64,000 bases of DNA from Alkalibacillus flavidus (GCF_040545925.1 NZ_JBEPMX010000011.1:1-64000), one strand, 5' to 3'; shown: positions 1 through 8,292, counted from the stretch's first letter. Made by a program: numbers and translations. Notes: generated from the sequence alone by a model not told the origin.

Positions 1-57
1 CATGTATTAGGCACGCCGCCAGCGTTCGTCCTGAGCCAGGATCAAACTCTCCATAAA
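1..57 (-). rRNA. 16S ribosomal RNA, 5' end only
   Basis: Read on the minus strand, these bases give the universal start of 16S rRNA: AGAGTTTGATCCTGGCTCAG followed by GACGAACGCTGGCGGCGTG. The mature 5' end is placed at the TTTATGGAG just before the primer site. The rest of the gene lies beyond the window edge. An rrn operon next to pdaB matches the position of rrnI in B. subtilis. Confidence 0.97.
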
Positions 58-200
58 GTGTTTGATTTGGCTTATTGTTTCTTTTCGTCTCCGCTCTCTC
101 CTCATTTCATAAAAATAAGAAGAAAACCGAATTGACGACAGGCTATTTTGTTTAGTTTTCAAGGTTCGAAATCATTTGTCGTTTTTGCGCGACAAGAATT

Positions 201-230
201 AATATAGCATAACTCAAAAATGACTGTCAA
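201..230 (-). promoter_or_regulatory. rrn promoter P2
   Basis: On the minus strand there is a consensus -35 TTGACA (225-230) and a -10 TATATT (201-206) with an 18-nt spacer and an extended TGC before the -10. It lies about 150 nt upstream of the mature 16S end. The leader between them has a TTGTCG/CGACAA hairpin and the ACCTTGAAAACTAAAC stretch typical of Bacillus rrn leaders (antitermination/processing region). Confidence 0.8.
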
Positions 231-302
231 CAACTTAATTTAAAATTGTTTTCTCTTTGTTTAAGAGTCGATGTGATGTCTTGTCTTTCGACGACAAAAA
301 TA

Positions 303-331
303 AATATACCACATGGATTATTCGACATCAA
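303..331 (-). promoter_or_regulatory. rrn promoter P1
   Basis: A second sigma-A promoter lies about 100 nt upstream of P2 on the minus strand: -35 TTGATG (326-331), 17-nt spacer, -10 TATATT (303-308). Tandem P1/P2 promoters are the usual rrn arrangement in Bacillus. Confidence 0.7.
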
Positions 332-345
332 TAGGTTTTTTAAAT

Positions 346-573
346 TTATTTTACATCGAATAAATTTTTATGCGGAATGTACTTCAAACAGTCTTTTTGT
401 CCGGCAAACCGTTTATAAATATTAAACAATAACCGGTAACGTTCTTTAATGGCTTGTTGGACGTGTGAGTCTAAATCATGGTAGTTAAAATCATATAATA
501 ATTCGTCCATTTCTCGCTTCAATAAATACTCGAGCTCTTTTTGCTCAGCACCATTCACTAAAAACCCTAACAT
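346..573 (-). CDS. conserved hypothetical protein, 75 aa
   Basis: A short, soluble, charged protein with no signal peptide or membrane segment. It begins MLGFLVNGAEQKELEYLLKR and looks mostly alpha-helical, with many Glu, Lys and Leu in heptad-like spacing over residues 10-55. I recognise it only as a small protein often seen beside pdaB and the rrn operon in Bacillaceae; no function can be assigned. It is divergent from pdaB and points toward the rrn promoters, which follow its stop directly. Its ribosome-binding site (GTGAGTGA region) is weak, so the start is less certain than the frame. Confidence 0.65.
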   Translation of the reverse strand: MLGFLVNGAEQKELEYLLKREMDELLYDFNYHDLDSHVQQAIKERYRLLFNIYKRFAGQKDCLKYIPHKNLFDVK

Positions 574-620
574 TCACTCACATCCATTCTTCTAATCAGT
601 CAACTTCATTTTACCCGCAA

Positions 621-650
621 TGATTGGGAATATGTATAATCACCATTCTA
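621..650 (+). promoter_or_regulatory. possible sigma-G promoter of pdaB
   Basis: TGATTG (621-626), 17-nt spacer, CATTCTA (644-650). This resembles the forespore sigma-G consensus (TGAATA-17/18-CATACTA) with 4/6 and 6/7 matches. pdaB is a sigma-G gene in B. subtilis. The site lies about 100 nt before the start codon. Confidence 0.45.
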
Positions 651-752
651 AAACTATGCTCGATATCATATATATATTTCAGAATTCCTTATTTCGTTGA
701 CTCACCAAAGCTGAACTTCCATCACTAAATTCCACACTAAAGGGTGATAGTT

Positions 753-1514
753 ATGATCAAGACGATTAATTGGACAAGCTGGAAAAAATGGGTCGCTGCC
801 CTAATCATGCTTGCCATTACTTTTATGAGTTGGCACTATACGGCAAATCACACATTAAGCTTCAGCCATACACGCGACACTATTCCGTCTAGTGCCATCA
901 CCAACAGTCAACAAGAAGAAAAAGAGATTGCCCTAACGTTCAATGTATCATGGGGTGATGATGTAATTATCGATATTTTAAATGTCTTGCAAGAGGAGAA
1001 GGTGCAAGCTACATTCTTTATTAACGGTGAGTGGGCACTTAGGCAAGACGATTTAGCACAACTCATTGTCGATGAGCAACATGAAGTTGGATTGCTTGGT
1101 CATGCCCTTGATCAATACCACGACCAACCTGATAAGACCATTATCGAAGATCTTGAGAAAGGGGAAATGGTGATAAATAACTTAGACTATGAACCATTGC
1201 GTTTTGTCAGACCACCGGAACATGAATATCATCAACATGTGAATGACGTCGTGCAATCAGAGGGGTTTCAAATGATCTTTTGGCGTGTTTTTGCTCACGT
1301 TCAAGCTGACAGCGAAGTAGATACTGTTGTCGACCAACTCCATTCAGACGTTGACCCAGGAGATATTTTATTATTTTTTGCCCAAGATAATCTCACACAA
1401 ACACCTGACATTTTAAAACAATTTATTCGAGACAAAAAAAGAGAGGGGTACGACTTTTTGACAGTCACAGAACTCTTATCGCCTGCTGACGTCAAATGGA
1501 CCCCTCTCAATTGA
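753..1514 (+). CDS. pdaB: PdaB-like polysaccharide deacetylase-fold protein (catalytic residues degenerate)
   Basis: A 253-aa protein of the NodB/polysaccharide deacetylase fold, in the position of B. subtilis pdaB (ybaN), a spore cortex/spore stability gene. An N-terminal membrane anchor spans residues 13-30; the NodB domain covers about 57-245. Key residues are missing. The first motif, normally TFDD or TFD, reads LTFNVSWGD with Asn64 in place of the catalytic Asp. The last motif, normally LLH, reads ILLFF with Phe208 in place of His. The R-P-P of motif 3 (153-155) remains. The ATG at 753 is chosen over an upstream in-frame GTG because AAAGGGTG sits 6 nt before it. The stop abuts that of convergent kbaA. 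It may be a pseudoenzyme with a structural role. Confidence 0.85.
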   Translation: MIKTINWTSWKKWVAALIMLAITFMSWHYTANHTLSFSHTRDTIPSSAITNSQQEEKEIALTFNVSWGDDVIIDILNVLQEEKVQATFFINGEWALRQDDLAQLIVDEQHEVGLLGHALDQYHDQPDKTIIEDLEKGEMVINNLDYEPLRFVRPPEHEYHQHVNDVVQSEGFQMIFWRVFAHVQADSEVDTVVDQLHSDVDPGDILLFFAQDNLTQTPDILKQFIRDKKREGYDFLTVTELLSPADVKWTPLN

Positions 1515-2138
1515 TTATGTTGTTTTTGCTTCTTTTTTATCTTCTGGATTCGTAAAGCCAACGATACGATGGAGCTTTAATAATTGGTACGTATTACATG
1601 CTAATAACGGGACAACCATTAACACGATCCAGTCGGTGTCACCTGTACGAAGCGACGGAATCCACTCGAGTGTCGTCACCACAATCATAAAAAACAAAGC
1701 CGGTAAGAAAGCGCGTGGATGCGTTTCTTTTGCTTTAATTTTCGCAATAGCATAAGCAAAAATCGCTAATAGTATCGGCGCAACAAGGTAAGGCCAAAAT
1801 CCGTCAGGCCCTGCATCTTGATGATAACGTAAATAGACGAGCTCAAATAACGTAAAGAAAATCATGATCACTTGAGCATGTTTCCAAAAGTAACCGAAAA
1901 AACCTTTACCGAATTGGTGTAATGTTAAGTATGCGAAAAAACCCATTTGCGCAATAACACTATAAACTAGCCCATAACCTGTATACCAAAGAACCACACC
2001 TAAAAGCTCCCAAGCGTTAAACGGGTCTAAGTAAGGTTCATAAGCTTGCGTGAAAACAAAAAAGCTTGTCACAACAGTAGCGAGCGCTCCGATTGCTAAT
2101 AATGTTATGAAAAATTTAAACCATACGCGAATTGTCAC
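1515..2138 (-). CDS. kbaA: KinB-signalling pathway activation protein KbaA
   Basis: A 207-aa integral membrane protein with about six hydrophobic segments (residues 8-30, 40-65, 85-105, 115-135, 143-160, 168-185) and a Lys-rich cytoplasmic tail. Size, topology and the gene order gerD-kbaA-pdaB identify it as KbaA, needed in B. subtilis for KinB-dependent entry into the sporulation phosphorelay. The start is a GTG at 2136-2138 with AGGAGG 7 nt upstream. It is divergent from gerD and convergent with pdaB, with no bases between the two stop codons. Confidence 0.85.
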   Translation of the reverse strand: MTIRVWFKFFITLLAIGALATVVTSFFVFTQAYEPYLDPFNAWELLGVVLWYTGYGLVYSVIAQMGFFAYLTLHQFGKGFFGYFWKHAQVIMIFFTLFELVYLRYHQDAGPDGFWPYLVAPILLAIFAYAIAKIKAKETHPRAFLPALFFMIVVTTLEWIPSLRTGDTDWIVLMVVPLLACNTYQLLKLHRIVGFTNPEDKKEAKTT

Positions 2139-2216
2139 GATTGTTCCTCCTATTACAATATATCCAGTCCATACGCCATTTTACCATGCTTTGGCTAATT
2201 TTGCTTTCTTAAAATA

Positions 2217-2246
2217 TGTATATTTTTTCACATCATTCTCATATTA
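2217..2246 (+). promoter_or_regulatory. sigma-G-type promoter of gerD
   Basis: TGTATA (2217-2222), 17-nt spacer, CATATTA (2240-2246). This matches the sigma-G consensus at 5/6 and 6/7 positions and lies 33 nt upstream of the gerD start. gerD is a known forespore sigma-G gene, which supports the call. Confidence 0.6.
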
Positions 2247-2278
2247 AAACTACAACTTACGCAGCTAGAGGTGCATCG

Positions 2279-2932
2279 ATGATGAAAAAACTAATGATAA
2301 GCCTAGTCATGATCCTTTTTATCATGGCGGGATGCAATCAAACCAGTAGCGACCAATCCTCACCTGATTATGAAGCAACGAAAAAAATGGTGACCGACAT
2401 TTTAAAAACGGACGATGGTAAGAAAGCACTTCAAGAAGCATTAAAGGATGAAGCGTTAAAACAAGAGATCGTCATGCAAACGGATACAGTTAACAAAGCG
2501 GTTGAAACGATGTTTTCAGGCGATAAAGGAAAAAAGTTTTGGACAGAATTATTCAATGACCCGTCATTTGTGCAAACATACGCTAAAGCCACTCGCGAAA
2601 AAGATGAACAATTGATTAAAGGTTTGATGTCTGACTCGAGTTATCAAGATAAAATGATTTCGCTTTTCCAAAACGAAGAAGCGAGACAACTCATATTACA
2701 AATTTTAAAGAGCCAAGACTTTAAAGGTCATTTAGAAAAAACAATTCAAGAAACGATCAATAGTCCTGTATTCAAAGCGAAAATAACCGAGTCATTAATC
2801 AAAGCAGCCGAAGAAATGGAAAGCCAACAAGGTGGCTCGTTCAATGAAGGACAGGTTAATCAACAAAACAGTGGCGAAAGTAGTAATGAGGGCGAATCTG
2901 GCGGAAGTGGCGAATCTGGCGATGGCGGATGA
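2279..2932 (+). CDS. gerD: spore germination lipoprotein GerD
   Basis: A 217-aa lipoprotein. The signal peptide ends in the lipobox IMAGC, placing Cys at about residue 19. The following ~130 residues are helical and charged, as in GerD, which organises nutrient germinant receptors into the germinosome at the spore inner membrane. The tail is a Gln/Ser/Gly-rich, disordered stretch from about residue 180, ending in repeated GES/GGS units. The start at 2279 (ATG ATG) is chosen because AGAGGTG precedes it by 5 nt; the frame stays open upstream to 2216 without a ribosome-binding site. A sigma-G-like promoter lies just upstream and a bidirectional terminator just downstream. Confidence 0.9.
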   Translation: MMKKLMISLVMILFIMAGCNQTSSDQSSPDYEATKKMVTDILKTDDGKKALQEALKDEALKQEIVMQTDTVNKAVETMFSGDKGKKFWTELFNDPSFVQTYAKATREKDEQLIKGLMSDSSYQDKMISLFQNEEARQLILQILKSQDFKGHLEKTIQETINSPVFKAKITESLIKAAEEMESQQGGSFNEGQVNQQNSGESSNEGESGGSGESGDGG

Positions 2933-2941
2933 TCATAAAAA

Positions 2942-2977
2942 AATAAGAGGTGCAGGCAATCGCCTACACCTCTTATT
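2942..2977. terminator. bidirectional terminator between gerD and salA
   Basis: A 16-bp stem (2942-2957 with 2962-2977, one mismatch) with a 4-nt loop. It is flanked by a T-run on the plus side and an A-run on the other, so it can stop both convergent genes. Confidence 0.9.
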
Positions 2978-2981
2978 TTTT

Positions 2982-4031
2982 TTACGCACGCTTCGTCACT
3001 TGGTTTGCAATCGATAAGAAAATCTTACCTGTCGGGTGATCTTCTTGATAAACCCCAGGTGCAAACATATCTTCTTCATCGTACGGCTGTTGTAACGGTA
3101 ATCGGCCGAGCACATCTGTGTTCAACACTTCTGCTAATTTGTCGCCGCCACCTTCGCCGAAGACGTATTCTTTTTGACCTGTTAATTGGCTTTCGAAATA
3201 CGCCATGTTTTCCACAATACCGATTAATTCATGGTCTGCTTTTAGAGCCATTTGCCCAGCACGTGCTGCGACGAATGCTGCTGTTGGGTGTGGTGTTGAG
3301 ACGATTAGCTGTTTAGACGATGGCAGTAACTCTTGAACGTCAAGTGCAACGTCACCTGTTCCTGGTGGTAAGTCCAATAGTAGGTAATCTAAATCGCCCC
3401 ACTCTACTTCTTTAAAGAAGCTCGTTAACATCTTACCTAGCATAGGACCACGCCAAATGATCGGTGAGTTGTCTTCAACAAAGAAGCCCATTGAAATCAG
3501 TTGAACACCGAAACGTTCAACTGGGATGATTTTTTCACCACGAACTTGTGGACGGTTTTCAACACCCATCATATCTGGAACGCTGAAACCGTAAATGTCT
3601 GCATCAACAATTCCGACTTTATAACCTAGGCGTTGTAATGCGATCGCTAAGTTGACGGTAACCGTTGATTTACCGACACCACCTTTACCACTTGCAACTG
3701 AGATAAACGTCGTTCCTGTTTGGCCGATAAGATTTGCTTCTTGCTCTTCATTCGCTTCAGCCATATAAGCATCGCGTTTTTCTTCTGGTAATTCCGTGAA
3801 ACGCAGACCAACTGTTGAAGCGCCTTCTTTCTTCAACATACCGACGATTTCTTGTTGTAATTGCAATTGTTCACCTGAGTTCGGATCAGCTAATGCTACC
3901 TTCACACTCACGTGACCTTTGTCCTCTTTAATCTTCACGCTCTCGATGGCATCGGTCTCCTCGAACGTTTTATGTATATGGGGATCCTGTATCGGTTTTA
4001 ATAACTCTATGACACGTTCTTCTGTAATCAC
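2982..4031 (-). CDS. salA: Mrp/SalA family P-loop ATPase
   Basis: A 349-aa protein with an N-terminal MIP18/DUF59-like domain (about 1-85) and a C-terminal ParA/Mrp ATPase domain. The deviant Walker A reads GKGGVGKST at about residue 115, and D-x-D-L-P-P-G-T-G-D lies near 215. Mrp/ApbC proteins can carry Fe-S clusters; in B. subtilis SalA regulates scoC and so exoprotease genes. The GTG at 4029-4031 is chosen because AAGGAAGGTG lies 6 nt upstream; an in-frame TTG ten codons earlier has no such site. A candidate -10 TATACT lies about 30 nt upstream, but the -35 is poor. The gene order cwlD-salA-gerD is conserved. Confidence 0.9.
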   Translation of the reverse strand: MITEERVIELLKPIQDPHIHKTFEETDAIESVKIKEDKGHVSVKVALADPNSGEQLQLQQEIVGMLKKEGASTVGLRFTELPEEKRDAYMAEANEEQEANLIGQTGTTFISVASGKGGVGKSTVTVNLAIALQRLGYKVGIVDADIYGFSVPDMMGVENRPQVRGEKIIPVERFGVQLISMGFFVEDNSPIIWRGPMLGKMLTSFFKEVEWGDLDYLLLDLPPGTGDVALDVQELLPSSKQLIVSTPHPTAAFVAARAGQMALKADHELIGIVENMAYFESQLTGQKEYVFGEGGGDKLAEVLNTDVLGRLPLQQPYDEEDMFAPGVYQEDHPTGKIFLSIANQVTKRA

Positions 4032-4124
4032 GTCTGACACCTTCCTTTTAATTGTGGTCAAATTTATGCCAAAGCTAGTATAACATAATTTAGGGCGACA
4101 CTCAGTTATTTCGATTAATCGATT

Positions 4125-4829
4125 TTACGAGGCTTCGTTTGCTGCAACGTACTCGATAATTCCTTCATATATAGAAGACGCTAAACGGCGTTGATAATCC
4201 TTTGTCGTTAATAACGCTCGTTCCTCACTGTTAGACAAAAACCCCATCTCCACTAATGCGCCCGTCGTTTCGGCATGTTTCAAAATATACACCCGATCAA
4301 TCGCTAATGCTTGACGTGGCGTTTCGACCGAGTCCCTTAAACGTTCTTGAATCGCTTCAGCTAACTGTTTATTATCGTCACCCTCTGGATAATAAAACGT
4401 CTGCGCGCCTTGCCAGCTTTCATTCGTCACGGAATTTAAATGAACACTAACGACCAGATCCGCTTCAACATCTTTAATCATTTTCACGCGCTCACGAATA
4501 TCATGCGCCTTGCGTTTAGAGTAACCCTTCATATCGTCTGGCGCTAAATCATAATCCCCTTCGCGCGTTAAATGCACCATGGCACCCGCTTCTTGTAAAT
4601 AATCGCGTAACAATAAAGCTGTATTTAACGTGACCATCTTTTCTTTGTCATCGCTATAATCTGCCCCGCCATCAACCCCACCATGACCCGGATCAATCAC
4701 GATCACTTGTCCAGCTAGAGGGGTAACCGTACTAGCCGCTTCCCCTTCATCGTAAAACACAATAAAGCCATATATAAGAACAGCTAAGCAAATTAATAAA
4801 CTACTGCTTAACACGACTCGTTTTATCAT
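4125..4829 (-). CDS. cwlD: N-acetylmuramoyl-L-alanine amidase CwlD
   Basis: A 234-aa amidase_3 family enzyme. An N-terminal membrane anchor spans residues 5-27, and the catalytic domain covers about 42-230. Zinc/catalytic motifs are visible: IDPGHGG (His near 48), SVHLNS (second His) and VEMGFLSN (catalytic Glu). In B. subtilis CwlD acts with PdaA to make muramic-delta-lactam in spore cortex. A strong AGGAGG precedes the ATG. The gene follows the ydbT-like gene by 49 nt with no clear terminator, so it could be read from the membrane-stress operon. A weak sigma-E-like pair (TCATAAA-14-CGTATAGT) in that gap could serve mother-cell expression. Confidence 0.92.
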   Translation of the reverse strand: MIKRVVLSSSLLICLAVLIYGFIVFYDEGEAASTVTPLAGQVIVIDPGHGGVDGGADYSDDKEKMVTLNTALLLRDYLQEAGAMVHLTREGDYDLAPDDMKGYSKRKAHDIRERVKMIKDVEADLVVSVHLNSVTNESWQGAQTFYYPEGDDNKQLAEAIQERLRDSVETPRQALAIDRVYILKHAETTGALVEMGFLSNSEERALLTTKDYQRRLASSIYEGIIEYVAANEAS

Positions 4830-4878
4830 AAAACAAACCTCCTCACCTCACTATACGGGCGAGAAGGCTTGTTTATGA

Positions 4879-6321
4879 TTAATCATGAGCATGTTCCTGT
4901 CTTAACGAATACCAATCAGCCATGCGATCAGCATCCGCTTCATTCACTTCACGCAATATGACGTGACGCCCTGCAAAATGATTGAGTAATGATGCTTTTA
5001 CCGTTGCTAAACCGTGCTTTCGATGAAGTATTGATTGGCGCTTCTCGAATGCCTGTACACGATTATGTTTCATCATGACCGTATCTTTACTAAACTCACG
5101 ATACGTTAACGTTAAATGCTGGTCATCCATCGCATAACCTGCTGTTTGACGTCTTAACCACGCGAGGCCGAGCGCCAACACGATTAACACAACCGGAACA
5201 TACCAAACAAACGGAAGCCATATGAGGATAGCTATTAACGCAATGACAGGGAAAAACACGGTACGGAAACCGTAATAATAAATCGTCCGTTTCGGCACAC
5301 GTTCAAAAGCTGTCGGAAAAGCTTGATACTCTGGCAACATCTTTTGTAAAAAGGTTGCGACTTCATCCTGTTTGATAATCGGGAATAAAAAGGTGCGCGC
5401 GTTCACATTTTCCCCTTCTAACCCACCGCCTGCTATCTCAACATATAATGTCCCAAAGCCAAACGGTTGGCGAATCGGTGTCTCTTTGAACCCAATCGCC
5501 TGAATTCGTTTAAGCGGCACAGTCATTTGCTTTTTCTCTAACAAGCCACGTGTCATGAATAATTCCGTATCATAGCGCGTGATTTGGAATCGACCATACT
5601 TAATAATCGTACCTAAAATACCTAACACCCATAATAGGATAAACATGACTAACGCTAAGAAAATCAACACTTCAACTGCTGATGACACCATCCAAGTCAT
5701 TGCTTGGTCATAAGCCGCTTCAGGAATAAATCGTTCTAATTCGGAAAATCCGACAGCTAACAACCCGAGAATGACACCGACACTACCAGACGTCGATCCT
5801 GCGATAATGAGTCGCCCCAGCGTAATTTGTTCTTGCGGGTAATCTGGTTCTTCTGCTTCATCATCCGACGATTCCACATGAGCCCGCGACTTCAACTCAT
5901 CCCGAATAGCCTGTCCTTCTGCAAACGTCACCGCACTGAGCGATGCTTCTGTCTCAGTACCACTTCCGGCCGTCTCGATCTTTACTTTTGTTAATTTTAG
6001 CATACGATGAATGACGCCTTGAGTTAGATCAATTGACTGAATACGGTGTTTTGAGATATAACGATGCTTTCGGATGAACACCCCTTGTTCAATCCGAAGT
6101 TCATCGTCATAAATGTAATACCGAAAACGCGCCCACTCCACAATGCTAATCCCAATTAAGAGCACAATTAACACAAATAAGCCAAGTGCAACATAAATAA
6201 ACATATCTTGGCCGAATGCAGCAATAACACCAGCACTAATGACATAGATTAAGTTTTTCAGTATTCGAATGACGCTAAAAATCACGGCAGCTGGATGGAG
6301 ACGTTTTGGTTCAGACATCAT
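4879..6321 (-). CDS. YdbT-like membrane protein with three bacterial PH (bPH2) domains
   Basis: A 480-aa membrane protein built of three repeats of a transmembrane pair plus a bPH2 (DUF304) domain. The PH cores lie near residues 72-145, 250-320 and 400-465, and the transmembrane pairs near 15-60, 170-240 and 350-390. Each PH core shows the pattern YxxxDxxLxxxxG...R.Q. Length and partner gene match B. subtilis YdbT (about 490 aa), which with YdbS gives resistance to membrane-active antimicrobial peptides. The start is placed at the ATG at 6319-6321 because GAGGGTGG lies 6-7 nt before it; an ATG two codons earlier is too close. It overlaps the end of the ydbS-like gene, suggesting coupled translation. 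Confidence 0.8.
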   Translation of the reverse strand: MMSEPKRLHPAAVIFSVIRILKNLIYVISAGVIAAFGQDMFIYVALGLFVLIVLLIGISIVEWARFRYYIYDDELRIEQGVFIRKHRYISKHRIQSIDLTQGVIHRMLKLTKVKIETAGSGTETEASLSAVTFAEGQAIRDELKSRAHVESSDDEAEEPDYPQEQITLGRLIIAGSTSGSVGVILGLLAVGFSELERFIPEAAYDQAMTWMVSSAVEVLIFLALVMFILLWVLGILGTIIKYGRFQITRYDTELFMTRGLLEKKQMTVPLKRIQAIGFKETPIRQPFGFGTLYVEIAGGGLEGENVNARTFLFPIIKQDEVATFLQKMLPEYQAFPTAFERVPKRTIYYYGFRTVFFPVIALIAILIWLPFVWYVPVVLIVLALGLAWLRRQTAGYAMDDQHLTLTYREFSKDTVMMKHNRVQAFEKRQSILHRKHGLATVKASLLNHFAGRHVILREVNEADADRMADWYSLRQEHAHD

Positions 6322-6790
6322 CTTCATCCACCCTCGCTAATTCAGAGATTTGATCCCGTAAAGCCGCCGCCTCTTCTTGGGGTAACGCCGGGATTTCATG
6401 AACCGTTGCGGCTGTTGAAACTGTTAAATTCGATAAGCCGAACCGCTTTAGAATCGGGCCTTGCTTTGTATCAACATGCTGCACACGAATCATCGGTACT
6501 AATGTGCGCGAGACGATCAAAATGCCATGTTGCACATAAATCTCTTGGTCAAACACTTCATACCGCCACCGTCGCCAACGGACAATCGGAATGACAAACA
6601 CAATCACATACGAGAGCACCGCCCAAACAACTAAGGCTGTTACCGAAATCCATAACGGCCAATTAAAGAAATGACCGACAATAAAACTAGCAATCACCAG
6701 TAATAGAACAATCGCCATGACGATCGCATCCGCCATTCGCCATGCTTTAACGGCATCTTCAGCAATCCAATGCTGCGGTGGTTGTCGCAT
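6311..6790 (-). CDS. YdbS-like membrane protein with one bPH2 domain
   Basis: A 159-aa protein with two transmembrane helices (about 22-42 and 48-70) followed by one bPH2 domain (about 78-150; motifs EVFDQEIYVQHG and RVQHVDTKQGP). It is the smaller partner of the adjacent YdbT-like protein, as in the B. subtilis ydbS-ydbT pair. AGAGGAGG lies 8 nt upstream of the ATG. It is third in the sppA operon, 23 nt after the RDD gene. Confidence 0.8.
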   Translation of the reverse strand: MRQPPQHWIAEDAVKAWRMADAIVMAIVLLLVIASFIVGHFFNWPLWISVTALVVWAVLSYVIVFVIPIVRWRRWRYEVFDQEIYVQHGILIVSRTLVPMIRVQHVDTKQGPILKRFGLSNLTVSTAATVHEIPALPQEEAAALRDQISELARVDEDDV

Positions 6791-6813
6791 CGAGAAACCT
6801 CCTCTATTATGCT

Positions 6814-7290
6814 TTATTCATGAATCACGTACGTATCACCAATCATGTCGTGAATGCCTTGTTTTTCCGGGTTAAAGGCAACGACGATGTACAATAAATT
6901 CGTAAACCCTAACACTCGGTAAAAGAAACGACCCACAACCTCACGAAAGACGAGATCACTCCAACTTAACGGTTCACGGTCTTGACGAATGACTCGCAAA
7001 CCGAAAATACGCTTGCCTAACGTTTGATTAAACCATTTCGTCATGAAAACAAAATAAGCATACAAAACAATTGTCGTTAAGATAGCAGCAACAGTCCAAA
7101 AACCAATCTCAACATTATCGCCACCCGTGACGATGCGATACGGCATCAAGATAACTCCATTAATCGCAAAGACGACAATTAAATCGACGACATAAGCCCA
7201 AAAGCGCATCCAAAAACCAGCATAACGAACATCTTCATGTTGAGCATGTTCATCCGCTTCATAAACGTTCGATTCATACGTTTCAGTCAT
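6814..7290 (-). CDS. RDD family membrane protein, YteJ/SppI-like
   Basis: A 158-aa protein with an acidic N-terminus (about 25 residues) and an RDD domain with 3-4 membrane segments. The signature is partly kept: R-x-x-A-Y-x-x-D after the first helix and TLGKRIFGLRV after the third. It follows sppA directly, as yteJ (sppI) does in B. subtilis, where the protein binds SppA and inhibits its protease activity. The ATG at 7290 is chosen over the GTG three codons upstream because GGAGGTG, which overlaps the sppA stop codon, is then 6 nt away. Confidence 0.8.
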   Translation of the reverse strand: MTETYESNVYEADEHAQHEDVRYAGFWMRFWAYVVDLIVVFAINGVILMPYRIVTGGDNVEIGFWTVAAILTTIVLYAYFVFMTKWFNQTLGKRIFGLRVIRQDREPLSWSDLVFREVVGRFFYRVLGFTNLLYIVVAFNPEKQGIHDMIGDTYVIHE

Positions 7291-7302
7291 CGACGTCACC
7301 TC

Positions 7303-8292
7303 CTATTCTGTGTATAAATACATCGCACGTGGCGAATTCGATTCACGAATCATTTCTTCTAATTGCGCAAAACGTAATTGATCGCCAAATAAATTCGCAG
7401 CCGCTCCATTTACAAACGAGCTGAATCCTGCGTTCGCATTTAACTCCACAACTCGTGCGTTCTGCAGATCCTGATCTTCTTTCAATTGGGCAATGGCATC
7501 ATCTAATGACCCTAACGAATCTACCAATCCGTTTTCAGCTGCCTGTGAGCCTGTATAAACGCGACCGTCACCAAGCTCACGGACGGTTGACTCGTCCATA
7601 TCTCGACCTTCAACAATGACGTCAACGAAATCGTTATACATATCGTCGACCATCGTTTGTAAAATCTCTTCCTCATCTTCTGTCATCGGACGATAAGATG
7701 ACATGATATCTTTATATTCACCGCTTGTAATTGTATTGAACTCCACACCTAAATCGTCGGCTAATTGAGCAAAATTAATCGACTCCATAATAACGCCAAT
7801 CGAACCTGTTAATGTGGCAGGGTGAGCAAAAATCTTATCAGCTGGCGCAGAAATGTAATATCCCCCTGATGCTGCCGTATTGCCCATCGAAACATAGACA
7901 GTTTTATCGGCTTCTCGAATCTCAACTATACGGTCATGAATTTGCGCACTTTCGACAACACCACCACCTGGCGTGTTGACATTCAAGACGAGCGCTTTAT
8001 ATTGGTCACTTTCTTTAACATGGTCAAGCATTCCCAATAATTGGTCATGATTATATGTACCAGCACTTAATACGCCACCTGTGACACCTGACTGAATGAC
8101 TCCTTCAACATTAATCACCGCGACGCTTTCATTCAAACTACCTTCTTCGACGACTTCTTCAGAATACTCGCTATCCGTTTGGAACATCTCAGTAAAATCA
8201 GTCGTCGCAACGGTTGTCGTAATTTGTGCGACGGTTGATAAGACGAGAAGCCCAACCGCTATAGCTAATGCAATCCAACGCTTTTGATTCAT
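7303..8292 (-). CDS. sppA: signal peptide peptidase SppA (67K-type, short Gram-positive form)
   Basis: A 329-aa membrane-anchored serine protease with one N-terminal transmembrane helix (8-27) and an S49 peptidase domain. The Ser/Lys dyad is visible: nucleophile Ser in TAASGGYYIS (about residue 146) and Lys in SGEYKDIMSSYRP (about 198). SppA degrades cleaved signal peptides and in B. subtilis contributes to tolerance of lantibiotics. It is the first gene of a four-gene operon (sppA, RDD, ydbS-like, ydbT-like). A good sigma-A promoter lies 46 nt upstream; I looked for a sigma-W pair (TGAAAC-16/17-CGTA) and found no match. Confidence 0.92.
   Translation of the reverse strand: MNQKRWIALAIAVGLLVLSTVAQITTTVATTDFTEMFQTDSEYSEEVVEEGSLNESVAVINVEGVIQSGVTGGVLSAGTYNHDQLLGMLDHVKESDQYKALVLNVNTPGGGVVESAQIHDRIVEIREADKTVYVSMGNTAASGGYYISAPADKIFAHPATLTGSIGVIMESINFAQLADDLGVEFNTITSGEYKDIMSSYRPMTEDEEEILQTMVDDMYNDFVDVIVEGRDMDESTVRELGDGRVYTGSQAAENGLVDSLGSLDDAIAQLKEDQDLQNARVVELNANAGFSSFVNGAAANLFGDQLRFAQLEEMIRESNSPRAMYLYTE

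Noticed and set aside
1301..1561. 86-aa minus-strand ORF across the pdaB/kbaA junction
   Set aside because: Antisense to the 3' end of pdaB, low-complexity Lys/Ser-rich and without a start signal.
2050..2247. 65-aa ORF on the plus strand over the kbaA 5' end
   Set aside because: Antisense to kbaA and across the gerD promoter; no ribosome-binding site or similarity.
4032..4061. Ten-codon N-terminal extension of salA from an upstream TTG
   Set aside because: No ribosome-binding site before it, whereas the internal GTG has AAGGAAGGTG at good spacing and matches the family length.
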